Assembly (NCBI GenBank): GCA_046160305.1 | Contig: JBJXGX010000169.1 | Span: 1-43,873, forward strand | DNA length: 43,873 nucleotides | Reading direction: 5' to 3' | Source of the DNA: SHXR01 sp046160305 | GTDB lineage: Bacteria; Pseudomonadota; Gammaproteobacteria; Burkholderiales; SG8-39 | Part shown: piece after piece, positions 32,471 through 40,243 of the stretch | Layout: the number at the start of each line of letters is the position of its first letter | Numbering within the stretch: the first letter of the stretch is position 1 | Made by a program: the position numbers and the translations under genes | The notes under the pieces: generated by a model | What the model was told of the DNA's origin: nothing | The model's database searches: none | What the model saw: the letters and a program-made list of their open reading frames with translations, nothing else

Positions 32471-33379
32471 TCAGGGGAATGACGCACCCTGTGTCATCAA
32501 TGTTCCCGCCCGACCTGCGACCGAACCTCGATCGAGCCGGTGGCGAGGAAGTGCCTCGCGACTCAACGGGCTCATGATGTCCTGCATCGGTTGCAGTGTA
32601 TAGCCTTGGTCCCGCCAGCCGGACAACAGCGCATCGAATACATCTGCAAGCTGCATGCCTTCCAGTTCGGCGTGCAGCGTGTAGACGTGTGGGCCGCGCG
32701 GCGCCTGCGCCGTGATGTCCAACACATGCGCGGCGACGTTCTGAGCGGTCAGGCCATCGACGCCGATCAATTCATCCAGCGTCGGCAAGGTCGTCGGAAG
32801 CTGCGGGCAATCGATCAGCTCGCCGTCGACGACCGGCATGAAGGGATGCGTACCGCGCGTGTCGGAGCAGTACGCAAAGCCGAGCCGCTGGGTCATGCGA
32901 AAGGCGTGGCGATTCATCTGCCAGCCGGCGGCACCATGCACATGCGCCTTCACACCGAACACCTCCGCAAAGCGGGACGATGCGCGCTCGAGCGCCGCCT
33001 CGACCCAGGGATTGTCGGCATGCTCGACGCCATCCTGCCATTTCACATGGTCCCACGTGTGGATACCCACCTCATGTCCGGCGTCGCGCACGCCACGCAG
33101 GATATCGCCGCATTTCAAGCCGATATCGGGTCCCGGCAACACCGTGCCGTAAAGCAGCGTTCGCACGCCGTAGTGCGACACGACCGAGGTGCGCGACACC
33201 TTGCTCATGAATCCGGGGCGCAGCGCACGCTTGATCGCGCGGCCGGTGTGATCGGGGCCGAGGCTGAATAGAAACGTGGCGCGTGCGCCGTGGCGCTGCA
33301 AAATCTCGATGAGACGCGGAACCCCTTCGCGCGTGCCGCGATAGGTGTCGACGTCGATCTTGAGGGCTAGGGTGCGCAT
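32471..33379 (-). CDS. arnD: ArnD-type polysaccharide deacetylase (302 aa)
   Basis: The start MRTLALKIDVDTYRGTREGV has the metal/catalytic aspartates D9 and D11 in the KIDVDT form seen in ArnD. Also visible are HGARATFLFSLGPDHTGRAI, the metal site H-TWD-H (VGIHTWDHVKWQD), and HGAAGWQMNRHAF. ArnD removes the formyl group from undecaprenyl phosphate-L-Ara4FN in the inner membrane, giving the L-Ara4N donor. The long C-terminal tail after SPLSREALPRHR is probably disordered. ATG 33379 fits the family start; the frame is open to 33646 only through the inverted-end repeat element. It is the last gene of the arn operon and the only one separated from its neighbour, by 173 nt containing element copy 3. 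Confidence 0.9.
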   Translation of the reverse strand: MRTLALKIDVDTYRGTREGVPRLIEILQRHGARATFLFSLGPDHTGRAIKRALRPGFMSKVSRTSVVSHYGVRTLLYGTVLPGPDIGLKCGDILRGVRDAGHEVGIHTWDHVKWQDGVEHADNPWVEAALERASSRFAEVFGVKAHVHGAAGWQMNRHAFRMTQRLGFAYCSDTRGTHPFMPVVDGELIDCPQLPTTLPTLDELIGVDGLTAQNVAAHVLDITAQAPRGPHVYTLHAELEGMQLADVFDALLSGWRDQGYTLQPMQDIMSPLSREALPRHRLDRGSVAGRAGTLMTQGASFP

Positions 33380-33399
33380 GGAATTCCGTACGAAAGATC

Positions 33400-33540
33400 T
33401 TGAACCACAGGGGACGCAGAGGACGCAGAAGGTGGGCGCGTGGGCTGTTGTTGGCTTGGTTGGCGATTGCTCGTTCGATCCGGCGCGCGAACGCCGGAAA
33501 GTACGGAACAAAGAGTTCCCCTGCGTCCTCTTTGGTTCAT
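33400..33540. repeat. Inverted-end intergenic element, copy 3 (about 141 bp), inside the arn operon
   Basis: The left end reads TTGAACCACAGGGGACGCAG then AGGACGCAGAAGG (33400-33432). The right end, read on the minus strand from 33540, is ATGAACCAAAGAGGACGCAG then GGGAACTC. The GAGGACGCA 9-mer appears in both ends. The centre (GTTGTTGGCTTGGTTGG and onward) does not resemble copies 1 or 2. It lies between the arnA decarboxylase stop and arnD, and would form a hairpin in the operon mRNA. Confidence 0.75.
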
Positions 33541-33552
33541 GTCCGGCGTGAC

Positions 33553-34596
33553 TTAGTCCATCAATCGACGTGCTTCGGCGACCTGTCCACGGTACGCATC
33601 CAGGATTCTCTTCACCGCATCCTTCATTCCCACGCGCGGACGCCATCCCAGATCCCGCGTCGTATTGGTGATCTTCGGCACCCGGTGCTGCATGTCCTGA
33701 TAGCCGCGCCCGTAGTAATCGACGGCCGTGACGCGCATGAGTTTTACCTTGCGTGCGGTCGGCGCGTATTCGGCGTACGTCTTGGCCATCGTGAGCAGCA
33801 TCTCCGCGAGCTCGCGTACCGAGTAGTTGTTGCGCGGATTGCCGATGTTGTAGATCTTGCCGGTTGCGATATTGCCTTTGTTCTCGATCATGCGAACAAG
33901 GGCATCGATACCGTCATCCACATAGGTGAATGTTCGACGCTGCTTGCCGCCATCGACCAGTTTGATGTTCTCGCCCCGCACGATGTGCCCGAGGAACTGC
34001 GTGATCACGCGCGAGCTGCCTTCCTTCTGCGTGTTGATCGAATCAAGGCCCGCACCGATCCAGTTGAACGGCCGAAAGAGCGTGAAGTCGAGCTTTTGCT
34101 CCATGCCGTAGCCCCAGATCACGCGATCCATGAGCTGCTTGGCGCATGAGTAGATCCAGCGCGGCTTGTTGATCGGCCCAAGCACGAGATTCGTGGATTC
34201 GGGATCGAACTCGCGGTCGGTCGCCATGCCGTACACCTCGGAGGTGGACGGGAACATCAGGCGCTTGCCGTACTTGACGCATGATCGGACGATCGGCAGA
34301 TTCGCCTCGAAATCGAGCTCGAAGACGCGCAGCGGTTCTTTTACGTAAGTGGCCGGCGTGGCGATCGCGACCAGCGGAATGATCGTGTCGCATTTCCGGA
34401 TGTGATACTCGATCCACTCGCGATTGATCGTGATATCGCCTTCGAAGAAGTGAAAGCGCTTCTCGCCGCGCAGGTCCGCGATCCGATCGTCGGCCATGTC
34501 CATCCCGTAGACCTCCCACGGGGTGGTGGCGATGATGCGTTTGGTGAGGTGATGGCCGATGAAGCCGTTGACCCCGAGGATCAGAACTTTTTTCAT
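33553..34596 (-). CDS. arnA: UDP-glucuronate decarboxylase, separate ArnA C-terminal domain (347 aa)
   Basis: Rossmann NAD loop VLILGVNGFIGHHL (GxxGxxG), STSEVYGM, and the YxxxK pair in WIYSCAKQLMDR. FRPFNWIGAGLD and GSSRVITQF match the E. coli ArnA decarboxylase half, including the arginine used for UDP-glucuronate decarboxylation. It converts UDP-glucuronate to UDP-4-keto-pentose. In E. coli this domain is fused to a formyltransferase; here it is a separate protein whose ATG overlaps the formyltransferase stop (ATGA, 34593-34596). The longer open frame to 34704 is Arg-rich and is the formyltransferase in another phase. The product is aminated by ArnB encoded upstream. Confidence 0.93.
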   Translation of the reverse strand: MKKVLILGVNGFIGHHLTKRIIATTPWEVYGMDMADDRIADLRGEKRFHFFEGDITINREWIEYHIRKCDTIIPLVAIATPATYVKEPLRVFELDFEANLPIVRSCVKYGKRLMFPSTSEVYGMATDREFDPESTNLVLGPINKPRWIYSCAKQLMDRVIWGYGMEQKLDFTLFRPFNWIGAGLDSINTQKEGSSRVITQFLGHIVRGENIKLVDGGKQRRTFTYVDDGIDALVRMIENKGNIATGKIYNIGNPRNNYSVRELAEMLLTMAKTYAEYAPTARKVKLMRVTAVDYYGRGYQDMQHRVPKITNTTRDLGWRPRVGMKDAVKRILDAYRGQVAEARRLMD

Positions 34597-35516
34597 GTGA
34601 GCAGGACCTCGGATGAACCGAAGAAGTGGGAAAAGGATTGCGGAGTGAGCAGGGCGTCGTCGACCTCGGCATGCAGAAGGTCGAGGAGACCGCCGTCCGC
34701 GCAACGAATCGTGAGGCGATCGGCCTCATGCAGCAGCGCCGGCGCGGCAACGTGTGGCCATCGCTCGCCGCGCCACCACGTCCGTAGCAGCGCGAGGTGA
34801 TTGCCGCCGACCTTGCAGAATGCGCCGGGGTAGGGCGGTGCGACCGCGCGAATAAGGTTATGCACGGACCAGACATCCTTCGTCCAGTCGATGCGGCCGT
34901 GTTCCGGGGTGCGTCCACTGAAATAACTGCCGGCCATCAGGTCGGGAAGGCTCAAGCGCGCGGACCCGTCCACGAGCGAAGCGAGACTGCGCGACAAGAC
35001 GATCTCGGCCGCCACGGTAACCTTGTTGAAGACGTCATGCGCCGTGTCGTTCGGAAGGATCGGTACGGATGCCTGGTCCACGATGCGACCCGCATCGGGC
35101 TTCTCGACCATCTCGTGCAATGTCGCGCCGGTCTCCGATTCACCATGGACGACGGCCCAGTTGACCGGTACGCGCCCGCGATACTTCGGCAGCAGCGAAC
35201 CATGCATGTTGAAGCCGCCGCGCGTTGGAATGGCAAGGAGGGCCGGTTGCAGCATGTGGCGGTAATAGAACGAGAACAGAAAGTCGGGCGCGAGCAACCG
35301 CAGCTTCTCGATCACCGCGGGGCTGTTGGGATTCTCAGGGGCAATCGACTCGATACCGTGGCGCTTGGCGAGTTTGGCGACGCTTTCGAACCAGATGTTT
35401 TCCTTGGGTGAGTTCTCATGCGTGACGACGAGCGGGATGTCGATGCCGCGGGCCAGCAAGACCGATAGGCAACGATAGCCCACGTTGTGATACGCGAAGA
35501 CGACGGCACGCGGCAT
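34593..35516 (-). CDS. arnA: UDP-L-Ara4N formyltransferase, separate ArnA N-terminal domain (307 aa)
   Basis: Formyltransferase fold: AVVFAYHNVGYRCLSVLL, VVTHENSPKENIWFESV, LLAPDFLFSFYYRHML, then the catalytic N-x-H in GGFNMHGSLLPKYRGRVP (about N102/H104) and the aspartate in EKPDAGRIVDQ (about D140), followed by a C-terminal OB-like domain. It formylates UDP-L-Ara4N with 10-formyl-tetrahydrofolate. Normal length for the free-standing domain. It begins 11 nt after the arnC stop with no clear Shine-Dalgarno, and its end overlaps the decarboxylase gene by 4 nt. The gene symbol is shared with the decarboxylase because no separate accepted name is known to me. Confidence 0.93.
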   Translation of the reverse strand: MPRAVVFAYHNVGYRCLSVLLARGIDIPLVVTHENSPKENIWFESVAKLAKRHGIESIAPENPNSPAVIEKLRLLAPDFLFSFYYRHMLQPALLAIPTRGGFNMHGSLLPKYRGRVPVNWAVVHGESETGATLHEMVEKPDAGRIVDQASVPILPNDTAHDVFNKVTVAAEIVLSRSLASLVDGSARLSLPDLMAGSYFSGRTPEHGRIDWTKDVWSVHNLIRAVAPPYPGAFCKVGGNHLALLRTWWRGERWPHVAAPALLHEADRLTIRCADGGLLDLLHAEVDDALLTPQSFSHFFGSSEVLLT

Positions 35517-35527
35517 GAGGGGGTCGA

Positions 35528-36532
35528 TCAGACTTCGCGTGCCTGCTCCGCACGCGCGGCGAATAGGGTCGGTTGTTCGAGCGGTGCTTCGAACGATTGA
35601 GGCATGCGCTCGAGAATCGCCTGAACGACATAGCGAGGGCGCAGGCGCACCTGTTGATAGATGCGGCCGATGTACTCGCCGAGGAGCCCGATGCCGAAGA
35701 GGCAGATGCCGATGAGCAGAAACGCGATGCTGAACAATGTAAAGAGCCCTTCGGCCTCGGGTCCGATGACGATCCGGCGAATCGCCAGAAACACGAAAAA
35801 GAAGAATGAAGCGACCGACACCAGGATGCCTGCCAGCGAAAAGAGTTCGAGCGGCATCACCGAAAAACCGGTGACCAGATCAAAATTGAGCCGGACGAGC
35901 TTGTAGAGCGAGTACTTGGTTTCGCCCGCCGCCCGCTCTTCATGGGCGACTTCGATTTCAGCCGGATTCTGCGCGAAGGTGTAGGCGAGCGCAGGGATGA
36001 ACGTGTTGACCTCGCGGCAGCTATTGACCGCCTCGACGATCTCCCGCGAATACGCGCGCAGCATGCAGCCCTGGTCGGTCATCCGGATGCTGGTGATCCG
36101 TTCGCGCAGCTTGTTCATCGCGCGCGAGGCACTGCGGCGAAACCACGGGTCCTGCCGGACCTCGCGAATGGTGCCGACGTAGTCATGCCCCTCGTCCATC
36201 TTGGCGATGAGCCGGCCGATCTCTTCCGGGGGATTCTGCAGATCGGCATCGAGGGTCACCACGCGCTGGCCGCGGGACGCCTCGAAACCGGCCATGATCG
36301 CCATGTGCTGGCCGAAGTTGCCGTTGAACAGGACGACCCGCGTGACATCCGGGCGCTTGGCGAACTGCTCGCGCAGGAGCGCCGCGGAGCGGTCCTTGCT
36401 GCCGTCGTTGATGAAGACGATCTCGTAGGGGAGATCGAGCTTGTCGAGCGCCGGATAGAGTCGCGCAAAGAGCGTGGCAAGCCCCGCTTCCTCGTTGTAG
36501 ACGGGGATGACGACGGAGAGCTCGATCATCAT
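35528..36532 (-). CDS. arnC: Undecaprenyl-phosphate Ara4FN transferase (334 aa)
   Basis: GT2 glycosyltransferase opening LSVVIPVYNEEAGLATLF, INDGSKDRS, then LFNGNFGQHMAIMAGFEA and the DxD-like TLDADLQNPPEE. Two C-terminal membrane segments are clear (LFSLAGILVSVASFFFFVFL and IAFLLIGICLFGIGLLG), as in ArnC. It joins L-Ara4FN from UDP to undecaprenyl phosphate on the inner face of the membrane. ATG 36532 overlaps the arnB stop by 4 nt; a second ATG directly follows. The C-terminal tail is slightly longer than usual. Confidence 0.93.
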   Translation of the reverse strand: MMIELSVVIPVYNEEAGLATLFARLYPALDKLDLPYEIVFINDGSKDRSAALLREQFAKRPDVTRVVLFNGNFGQHMAIMAGFEASRGQRVVTLDADLQNPPEEIGRLIAKMDEGHDYVGTIREVRQDPWFRRSASRAMNKLRERITSIRMTDQGCMLRAYSREIVEAVNSCREVNTFIPALAYTFAQNPAEIEVAHEERAAGETKYSLYKLVRLNFDLVTGFSVMPLELFSLAGILVSVASFFFFVFLAIRRIVIGPEAEGLFTLFSIAFLLIGICLFGIGLLGEYIGRIYQQVRLRPRYVVQAILERMPQSFEAPLEQPTLFAARAEQAREV

Positions 36533-37665
36533 TTCGACCCTTCCGATAGCACCTTCTTCACCGCGGCGCAAACCCGCTCGACATCGCCTTCCGACATGCC
36601 GGGGAAGAGCGGCAAGGTCGCGATCGCGCGGCCGATTCTCTCCGCGTGCGGATACTGGCCGTCACGCCAGCCAAGCGAGCGATAGAGCGAGAACAAATGC
36701 ACGCAAGGATAGTGAACGCCGATACCGATGTTCTCATCCCGCATGCGGGCGATAAAGTCGCCTCGCGTGATACGAAGTTGATCGAGCGGCAGAACGATCT
36801 GGAACATGTGCCAATTGGAGTTCTCGAAGTCCGCGGGTGGAAGCTCGCAGCCGAGTGATCGGTCGAATGCGCGGAAGTAGCGCTTGGCGAGGCGCCTGCG
36901 TTTCTGCGTGAATTCGTCGAGGCGGGGCAGTTGACCCAAAGCGATCCGCGCGGCGAGATCGGTCAGGTTGAACTTGCCGCCGATGAATTCGACATCCATG
37001 CCGTCTTCGCCGAATCGGCGAACGCCTTGCAGGCGCAACAGCTCGCAGCGAGCGGCCTCGTTTTCATGTGCCAGCACGAGCGCACCGCCTTCGGCCGCGG
37101 TGATGTTCTTGTTCGCATGAAAGCTGAACGAGATGAGATCGCCGCGCGCACCGATGCGTTGTCCGTTCCAGGTGCTGCCGAATGCCTGTGCGGCGTCTTC
37201 GACGACACGTACGCCGTTCAGCGCCGCGATGCGATACAGGTGGTCCATGTCGACCGGCAACCCCGCGAGATACACCGGCATGATGGCGCGCGTGCGTGGT
37301 GTGACCGCGGCTGCGACCTGTTCGAGATCGATGTTGCGCGTATGCGGATCGACATCGACGAACACCGGTCGCGCGCCGACCGCAAGAATCGTGTTCGCCG
37401 TGGAGGCCCAGGTGAGCGGCGTGGTAATCACTTCATGCCCTTCGCTAACCCCGGCGAGACGCAGGCCGACTTCCAAGGTGGCGGTGCCGGAATTGAACAC
37501 GCGAACCGTGCGGCCGCCGCAATAGGCACCAAGCGCCGCCTCGAATTCTTTCACTTTCGGGCCGGAGGTGATCCAGCCGGAACGCAAGACTTCGGCAACA
37601 CCTGCGATCGTCTCTTCGTCGATCGTGGGGCGTGTAAAGGGCAGGAATGCGGGATTTGCGGTCAT
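36529..37665 (-). CDS. arnB: UDP-4-keto-pentose aminotransferase (378 aa)
   Basis: DegT/DnrJ/EryC1-type PLP aminotransferase. Visible are SGWITSGPKVKEFE, FNSGTATLEVGLRLAGV, TTPLTWASTANTI, VYLAGLPVDMDHL, VVEDAAQAFGSTW and the PLP lysine K186 in SFSFHANKNITAAEGG. FNLTDLAARIALGQL and HMFQIVLPL are family words; the wording matches ArnB. It transfers an amino group from glutamate to make UDP-L-Ara4N in the cytoplasm. Its ATG overlaps the TAA stop of the arnE-like gene by one base (TAATG), and its end overlaps arnC by four. Confidence 0.93.
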   Translation of the reverse strand: MTANPAFLPFTRPTIDEETIAGVAEVLRSGWITSGPKVKEFEAALGAYCGGRTVRVFNSGTATLEVGLRLAGVSEGHEVITTPLTWASTANTILAVGARPVFVDVDPHTRNIDLEQVAAAVTPRTRAIMPVYLAGLPVDMDHLYRIAALNGVRVVEDAAQAFGSTWNGQRIGARGDLISFSFHANKNITAAEGGALVLAHENEAARCELLRLQGVRRFGEDGMDVEFIGGKFNLTDLAARIALGQLPRLDEFTQKRRRLAKRYFRAFDRSLGCELPPADFENSNWHMFQIVLPLDQLRITRGDFIARMRDENIGIGVHYPCVHLFSLYRSLGWRDGQYPHAERIGRAIATLPLFPGMSEGDVERVCAAVKKVLSEGSK

Positions 37666-38036
37666 TAGCTGCGTGCGACCAGAAAGACGCCAACGATGAT
37701 GAAGCCGATGCCGATCCAGCGCTGGACGTTGAGATCTTCACCGAACAACTGCCACGCGATCAACGCGTTCACGACATAGCCGATCGAGAGCATCGGATAA
37801 GCAATGCTCACCTGCACACGGGACAGGGCCAGGATCCACACGACCACGCTCACCACATAACACGCGATGCCGGCGATGATCGGAAGTTGCGTGGCGAGCT
37901 TCACGCCGATCGGCATCGCGTTGGCGAGCGTGAATTCGAACCGCCCCACCGCGTTGGTGCCGGCTTTCAGGAGGAGTTGCGCGCCCGCATTGAGCAAGAC
38001 GCCGACAAGGATCAGGGAGAAGCTGGTGAGGGTCAT
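37665..38036 (-). CDS. arnE: ArnE-like small membrane transporter subunit (123 aa)
   Basis: Four hydrophobic segments (about 5-25, 40-66, 72-93, 105-121) in an EamA/SMR fold, with GAQLLLKAG in segment 1 and SIAYPMLSIGYVVNAL in segment 3, as in ArnE/ArnF. In E. coli ArnE and ArnF form a pair that flips undecaprenyl phosphate-L-Ara4N to the periplasm. Only one such gene is present here, so it may form a homodimer or pair with a protein encoded elsewhere. It overlaps arnT by 4 nt (ATGA) and arnB by 1 nt. Confidence 0.82.
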   Translation of the reverse strand: MTLTSFSLILVGVLLNAGAQLLLKAGTNAVGRFEFTLANAMPIGVKLATQLPIIAGIACYVVSVVVWILALSRVQVSIAYPMLSIGYVVNALIAWQLFGEDLNVQRWIGIGFIIVGVFLVARS

Positions 38037-39709
38037 GGTTTTTTCACGATGATCCGGCGCGTATCGCTCGCGAGCACCGCCATCGGTAGTCCGCGTTCGC
38101 TGAAAGTCTGATGTTCTCGCGGGCTCATCAGCGCGATCGCCGCGGGTGCCGCGTGCCAGGCACGCTCGAAGGCGTCATAGTCGGCGATGAATTTCCCGGG
38201 CTCCCAGGCGATGGACGGCGCAAGCTCATCCTTGTACGCCACCATTTTCAAGGTACGGCCCAGATAGTACGGCAGCGTGTGATCGTAGGTGTCGACCGCG
38301 AACAGCACCGTCTCGGGCGTGATCGCAGGCTTGATTTTCTGGGCAATATGATACGACGAAAGCACCGGTGAAAACGAATCATGACCGGTGACCAGTAGTT
38401 GTCCCATCGCGAGGCCACCCAGTGCAAGGATCGCGATCGCACCCGTTCGATGCCCTATGCGGGCGACCAGAAGCGCGATGGTCGCGGCGATGGCGAGGGT
38501 GATGCCGGCGACCAGGATCCAGCCGGCGTACGCGGGGGCGTGCACGGCGAGGTCCGAGGCGCCGAGCCCGAGCGAAGGAAAGAACACGGCAGTGGCAGCC
38601 ATGGCAATGCCGATGAGGGTGATCGGCGCCCATTGCCAAAGCAGCGTACGTTGGGAGCAGCGGGTCAACGCGATGGCGGCCAGCACCGCGAGCGCCGGGG
38701 CAATCGGCAGAATGTACGAAGCAAGTTTGGAGCTCGACATCGAGAAAAAAGTGAACACCACGACGATCCATGCGAGGAGGAGCCGTTGCGGCTGAAATCG
38801 CCCCGATGTGCGCCGAACGCCCTCGCGCGCGGCGTGCCCGAGCGCAAGGGTGAATGGCATGAGGCCAACGAGGAGCACCGGGATGAAGGTCCACCACGGG
38901 GCTTCGCGCCCATGAATCTTGGTGAGGAAGCGCGTGAAATGCTCGCGAACGAAGAAGAACTCGGCGAACTCCGGATTGCGCATCGATACCAGCACGAACC
39001 ACGGCACCGCCACGACGGCAAATACCGCGATGCCGCCCAGCCATTGCATGCGGCCAAGCAGCCGCCAATCGCGCTGCCAAAGCACATAGGCGCCGATTGC
39101 GCCGGCGGGAAGCACGATGCCGATCAGGCCTTTCGACAGAACCGCGAGCGCCATCGCGGCCCATGCGGTCAACATCCACAGACGGCGCGCCTGGGTCGTC
39201 GCCTCATCGCGTTGGGCGAGCGCGAAGGCGAAGATCGCGATCGACAGGAACGATGCGAGTCCCATGTCGAGTGCCGCGAAGTGCCCCATGACAACCCAAT
39301 AGAGACAGCCGGCGAGCACGGCCGCGGCCGCGACGCCGGTTGCCTCGCCCCAAATCCGTCCCGCCGCGAACGCGCAAAACAGGATGCCTAGCCAAGCGGT
39401 GAGTGCGGTCCAAAGGCGCGCGGTCCAATCGTGTTGCCCGAACGCGGCGAATGCGGCAGCGGTCGCCCAGTACTGCAGGGGCGGTTTGTAGAAATACTTG
39501 TAGTCATTGGAGCGAGGCGTGACCCAGTCGCCGCTCACCAGCATTTCGCGGGCAATCTCCGCATAGCGGCCTTCATCGGTCTTGATGAGCCTGCGGGCAT
39601 CGAGATTGGCGAACCAGACGATGCTCATGATGACACAGAGCGCGATCACCCATCGCTTGGCGAGCGGTCGCTCAATCCGCGCAAGCTGCTCAATCGCGGG
39701 CGCGATCAC
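38033..39709 (-). CDS. arnT: ArnT-like lipid A L-Ara4N transferase (558 aa)
   Basis: GT39/GT83 membrane glycosyltransferase. The first loop has RRLIKTDEGRYAEIAREMLV with the D45-E46 pair, then YKYFYKPPLQYW, which marks ArnT-type enzymes. About a dozen hydrophobic segments follow, then a soluble C-terminal periplasmic domain (LFAVDTYDHTLPYYLGRTLK). It moves L-Ara4N from undecaprenyl phosphate to lipid A phosphates, reducing binding of cationic peptides such as polymyxin. The start is GTG 39709. This GTG overlaps by 4 nt (GTGA) the stop of the upstream Mth938-like gene once a one-base frameshift there is corrected, which supports the choice. Confidence 0.92.
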   Translation of the reverse strand: MIAPAIEQLARIERPLAKRWVIALCVIMSIVWFANLDARRLIKTDEGRYAEIAREMLVSGDWVTPRSNDYKYFYKPPLQYWATAAAFAAFGQHDWTARLWTALTAWLGILFCAFAAGRIWGEATGVAAAAVLAGCLYWVVMGHFAALDMGLASFLSIAIFAFALAQRDEATTQARRLWMLTAWAAMALAVLSKGLIGIVLPAGAIGAYVLWQRDWRLLGRMQWLGGIAVFAVVAVPWFVLVSMRNPEFAEFFFVREHFTRFLTKIHGREAPWWTFIPVLLVGLMPFTLALGHAAREGVRRTSGRFQPQRLLLAWIVVVFTFFSMSSSKLASYILPIAPALAVLAAIALTRCSQRTLLWQWAPITLIGIAMAATAVFFPSLGLGASDLAVHAPAYAGWILVAGITLAIAATIALLVARIGHRTGAIAILALGGLAMGQLLVTGHDSFSPVLSSYHIAQKIKPAITPETVLFAVDTYDHTLPYYLGRTLKMVAYKDELAPSIAWEPGKFIADYDAFERAWHAAPAAIALMSPREHQTFSERGLPMAVLASDTRRIIVKKP

Positions 39710-40079
39710 TGATCGATGAGGACGGCTGCAGCGACCTTGCGATCTTCCGCGAGCAGAATGTTGTAGGGCGGCAGGCGGCCTGCGTATCCATCACTTCAAA
39801 GCCAGAACCTTTGCTGCGAACGATGTTGATCAGCGCGAGCGACGGGAAGCGGAATCGCGCTCCTGATCCCAATAGCACTATTTCCTGGTCGAGCGCGGCG
39901 AGCCGCTCGAAATGCCCGACTGTCAACGCGTCAAAGGTGGTCGCGCCCCAATCGGTCCATACCTGATCCGCCGTGACGATCAGACTCTGCGCATAGCGCT
40001 CGCGATTGACCGCGACGAAGCCCGCCCCATACCCGGTGAAGGCGAATTGTGTGCCGGCGGTTTGGAGATGCAGCTTCAT
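39706..40079 (-). pseudogene. Mth938-like (DUF498) protein gene with a one-base frameshift
   Basis: The first 104 codons (from ATG 40079) give a good Mth938-like protein: MKLHLQTAGTQFAFTGYGAG, ALDQEIVLLGSGARFRFPSL and GFEVMDTQAACR. After CGC at 39770-39768 the frame turns into Ser/Arg-rich sequence and runs to 39690. In the next frame the expected family end is intact: YNILLAEDRKVAAAVLIDQ, stop TGA at 39708-39706. One base is missing in the short run at 39766-39768 (GGG on the plus strand; a fourth G would restore the frame). The restored stop overlaps the arnT GTG by 4 nt. This may be a real mutation, a slippage site, or a sequencing/assembly error. Function of the family is not settled. Confidence 0.8.
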
Positions 40080-40110
40080 GGCTCGAAGCGCAGCTGCGAA
40101 TCATTGCAAA

Positions 40111-40142
40111 TCACGAATTACTTGATTCACGAATTACTTAAT
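40111..40142. repeat. 16-bp tandem repeat in the divergent arn/alaC control region
   Basis: TCACGAATTACTTGAT (40111-40126) is followed directly by TCACGAATTACTTAAT (40127-40142), 15 of 16 identical. The block is AT-rich against a GC-rich background and lies between the Mth938-like gene (start 40079) and alaC (start 40244). The CTTGAT/CTTAAT words resemble half-sites of PmrA boxes (YTTAAK), but they are 16 bp apart instead of 11, so this is only suggestive. No convincing -35/-10 pair was found. Confidence 0.6.
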
Positions 40143-40243
40143 TGCGATCAGGGGTTAGCTTCGGTACGATTATATCTTTCCCGAGCGGGCGCGGGGGCGG
40201 GCAATCGCAGCCTGCCCTGCGGTCGCATCACTTCGAGGTTGCA

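Noticed and set aside
38399..39391. Plus-strand open frame of 330 codons opposite arnT
   Set aside because: Extremely Arg/Glu/Gly-rich without family features, while arnT on the other strand is convincing.
40111..40142. Canonical PmrA box
   Set aside because: Half-site-like words are spaced 16 bp apart, not 11, and match only in part; kept only as a repeat.
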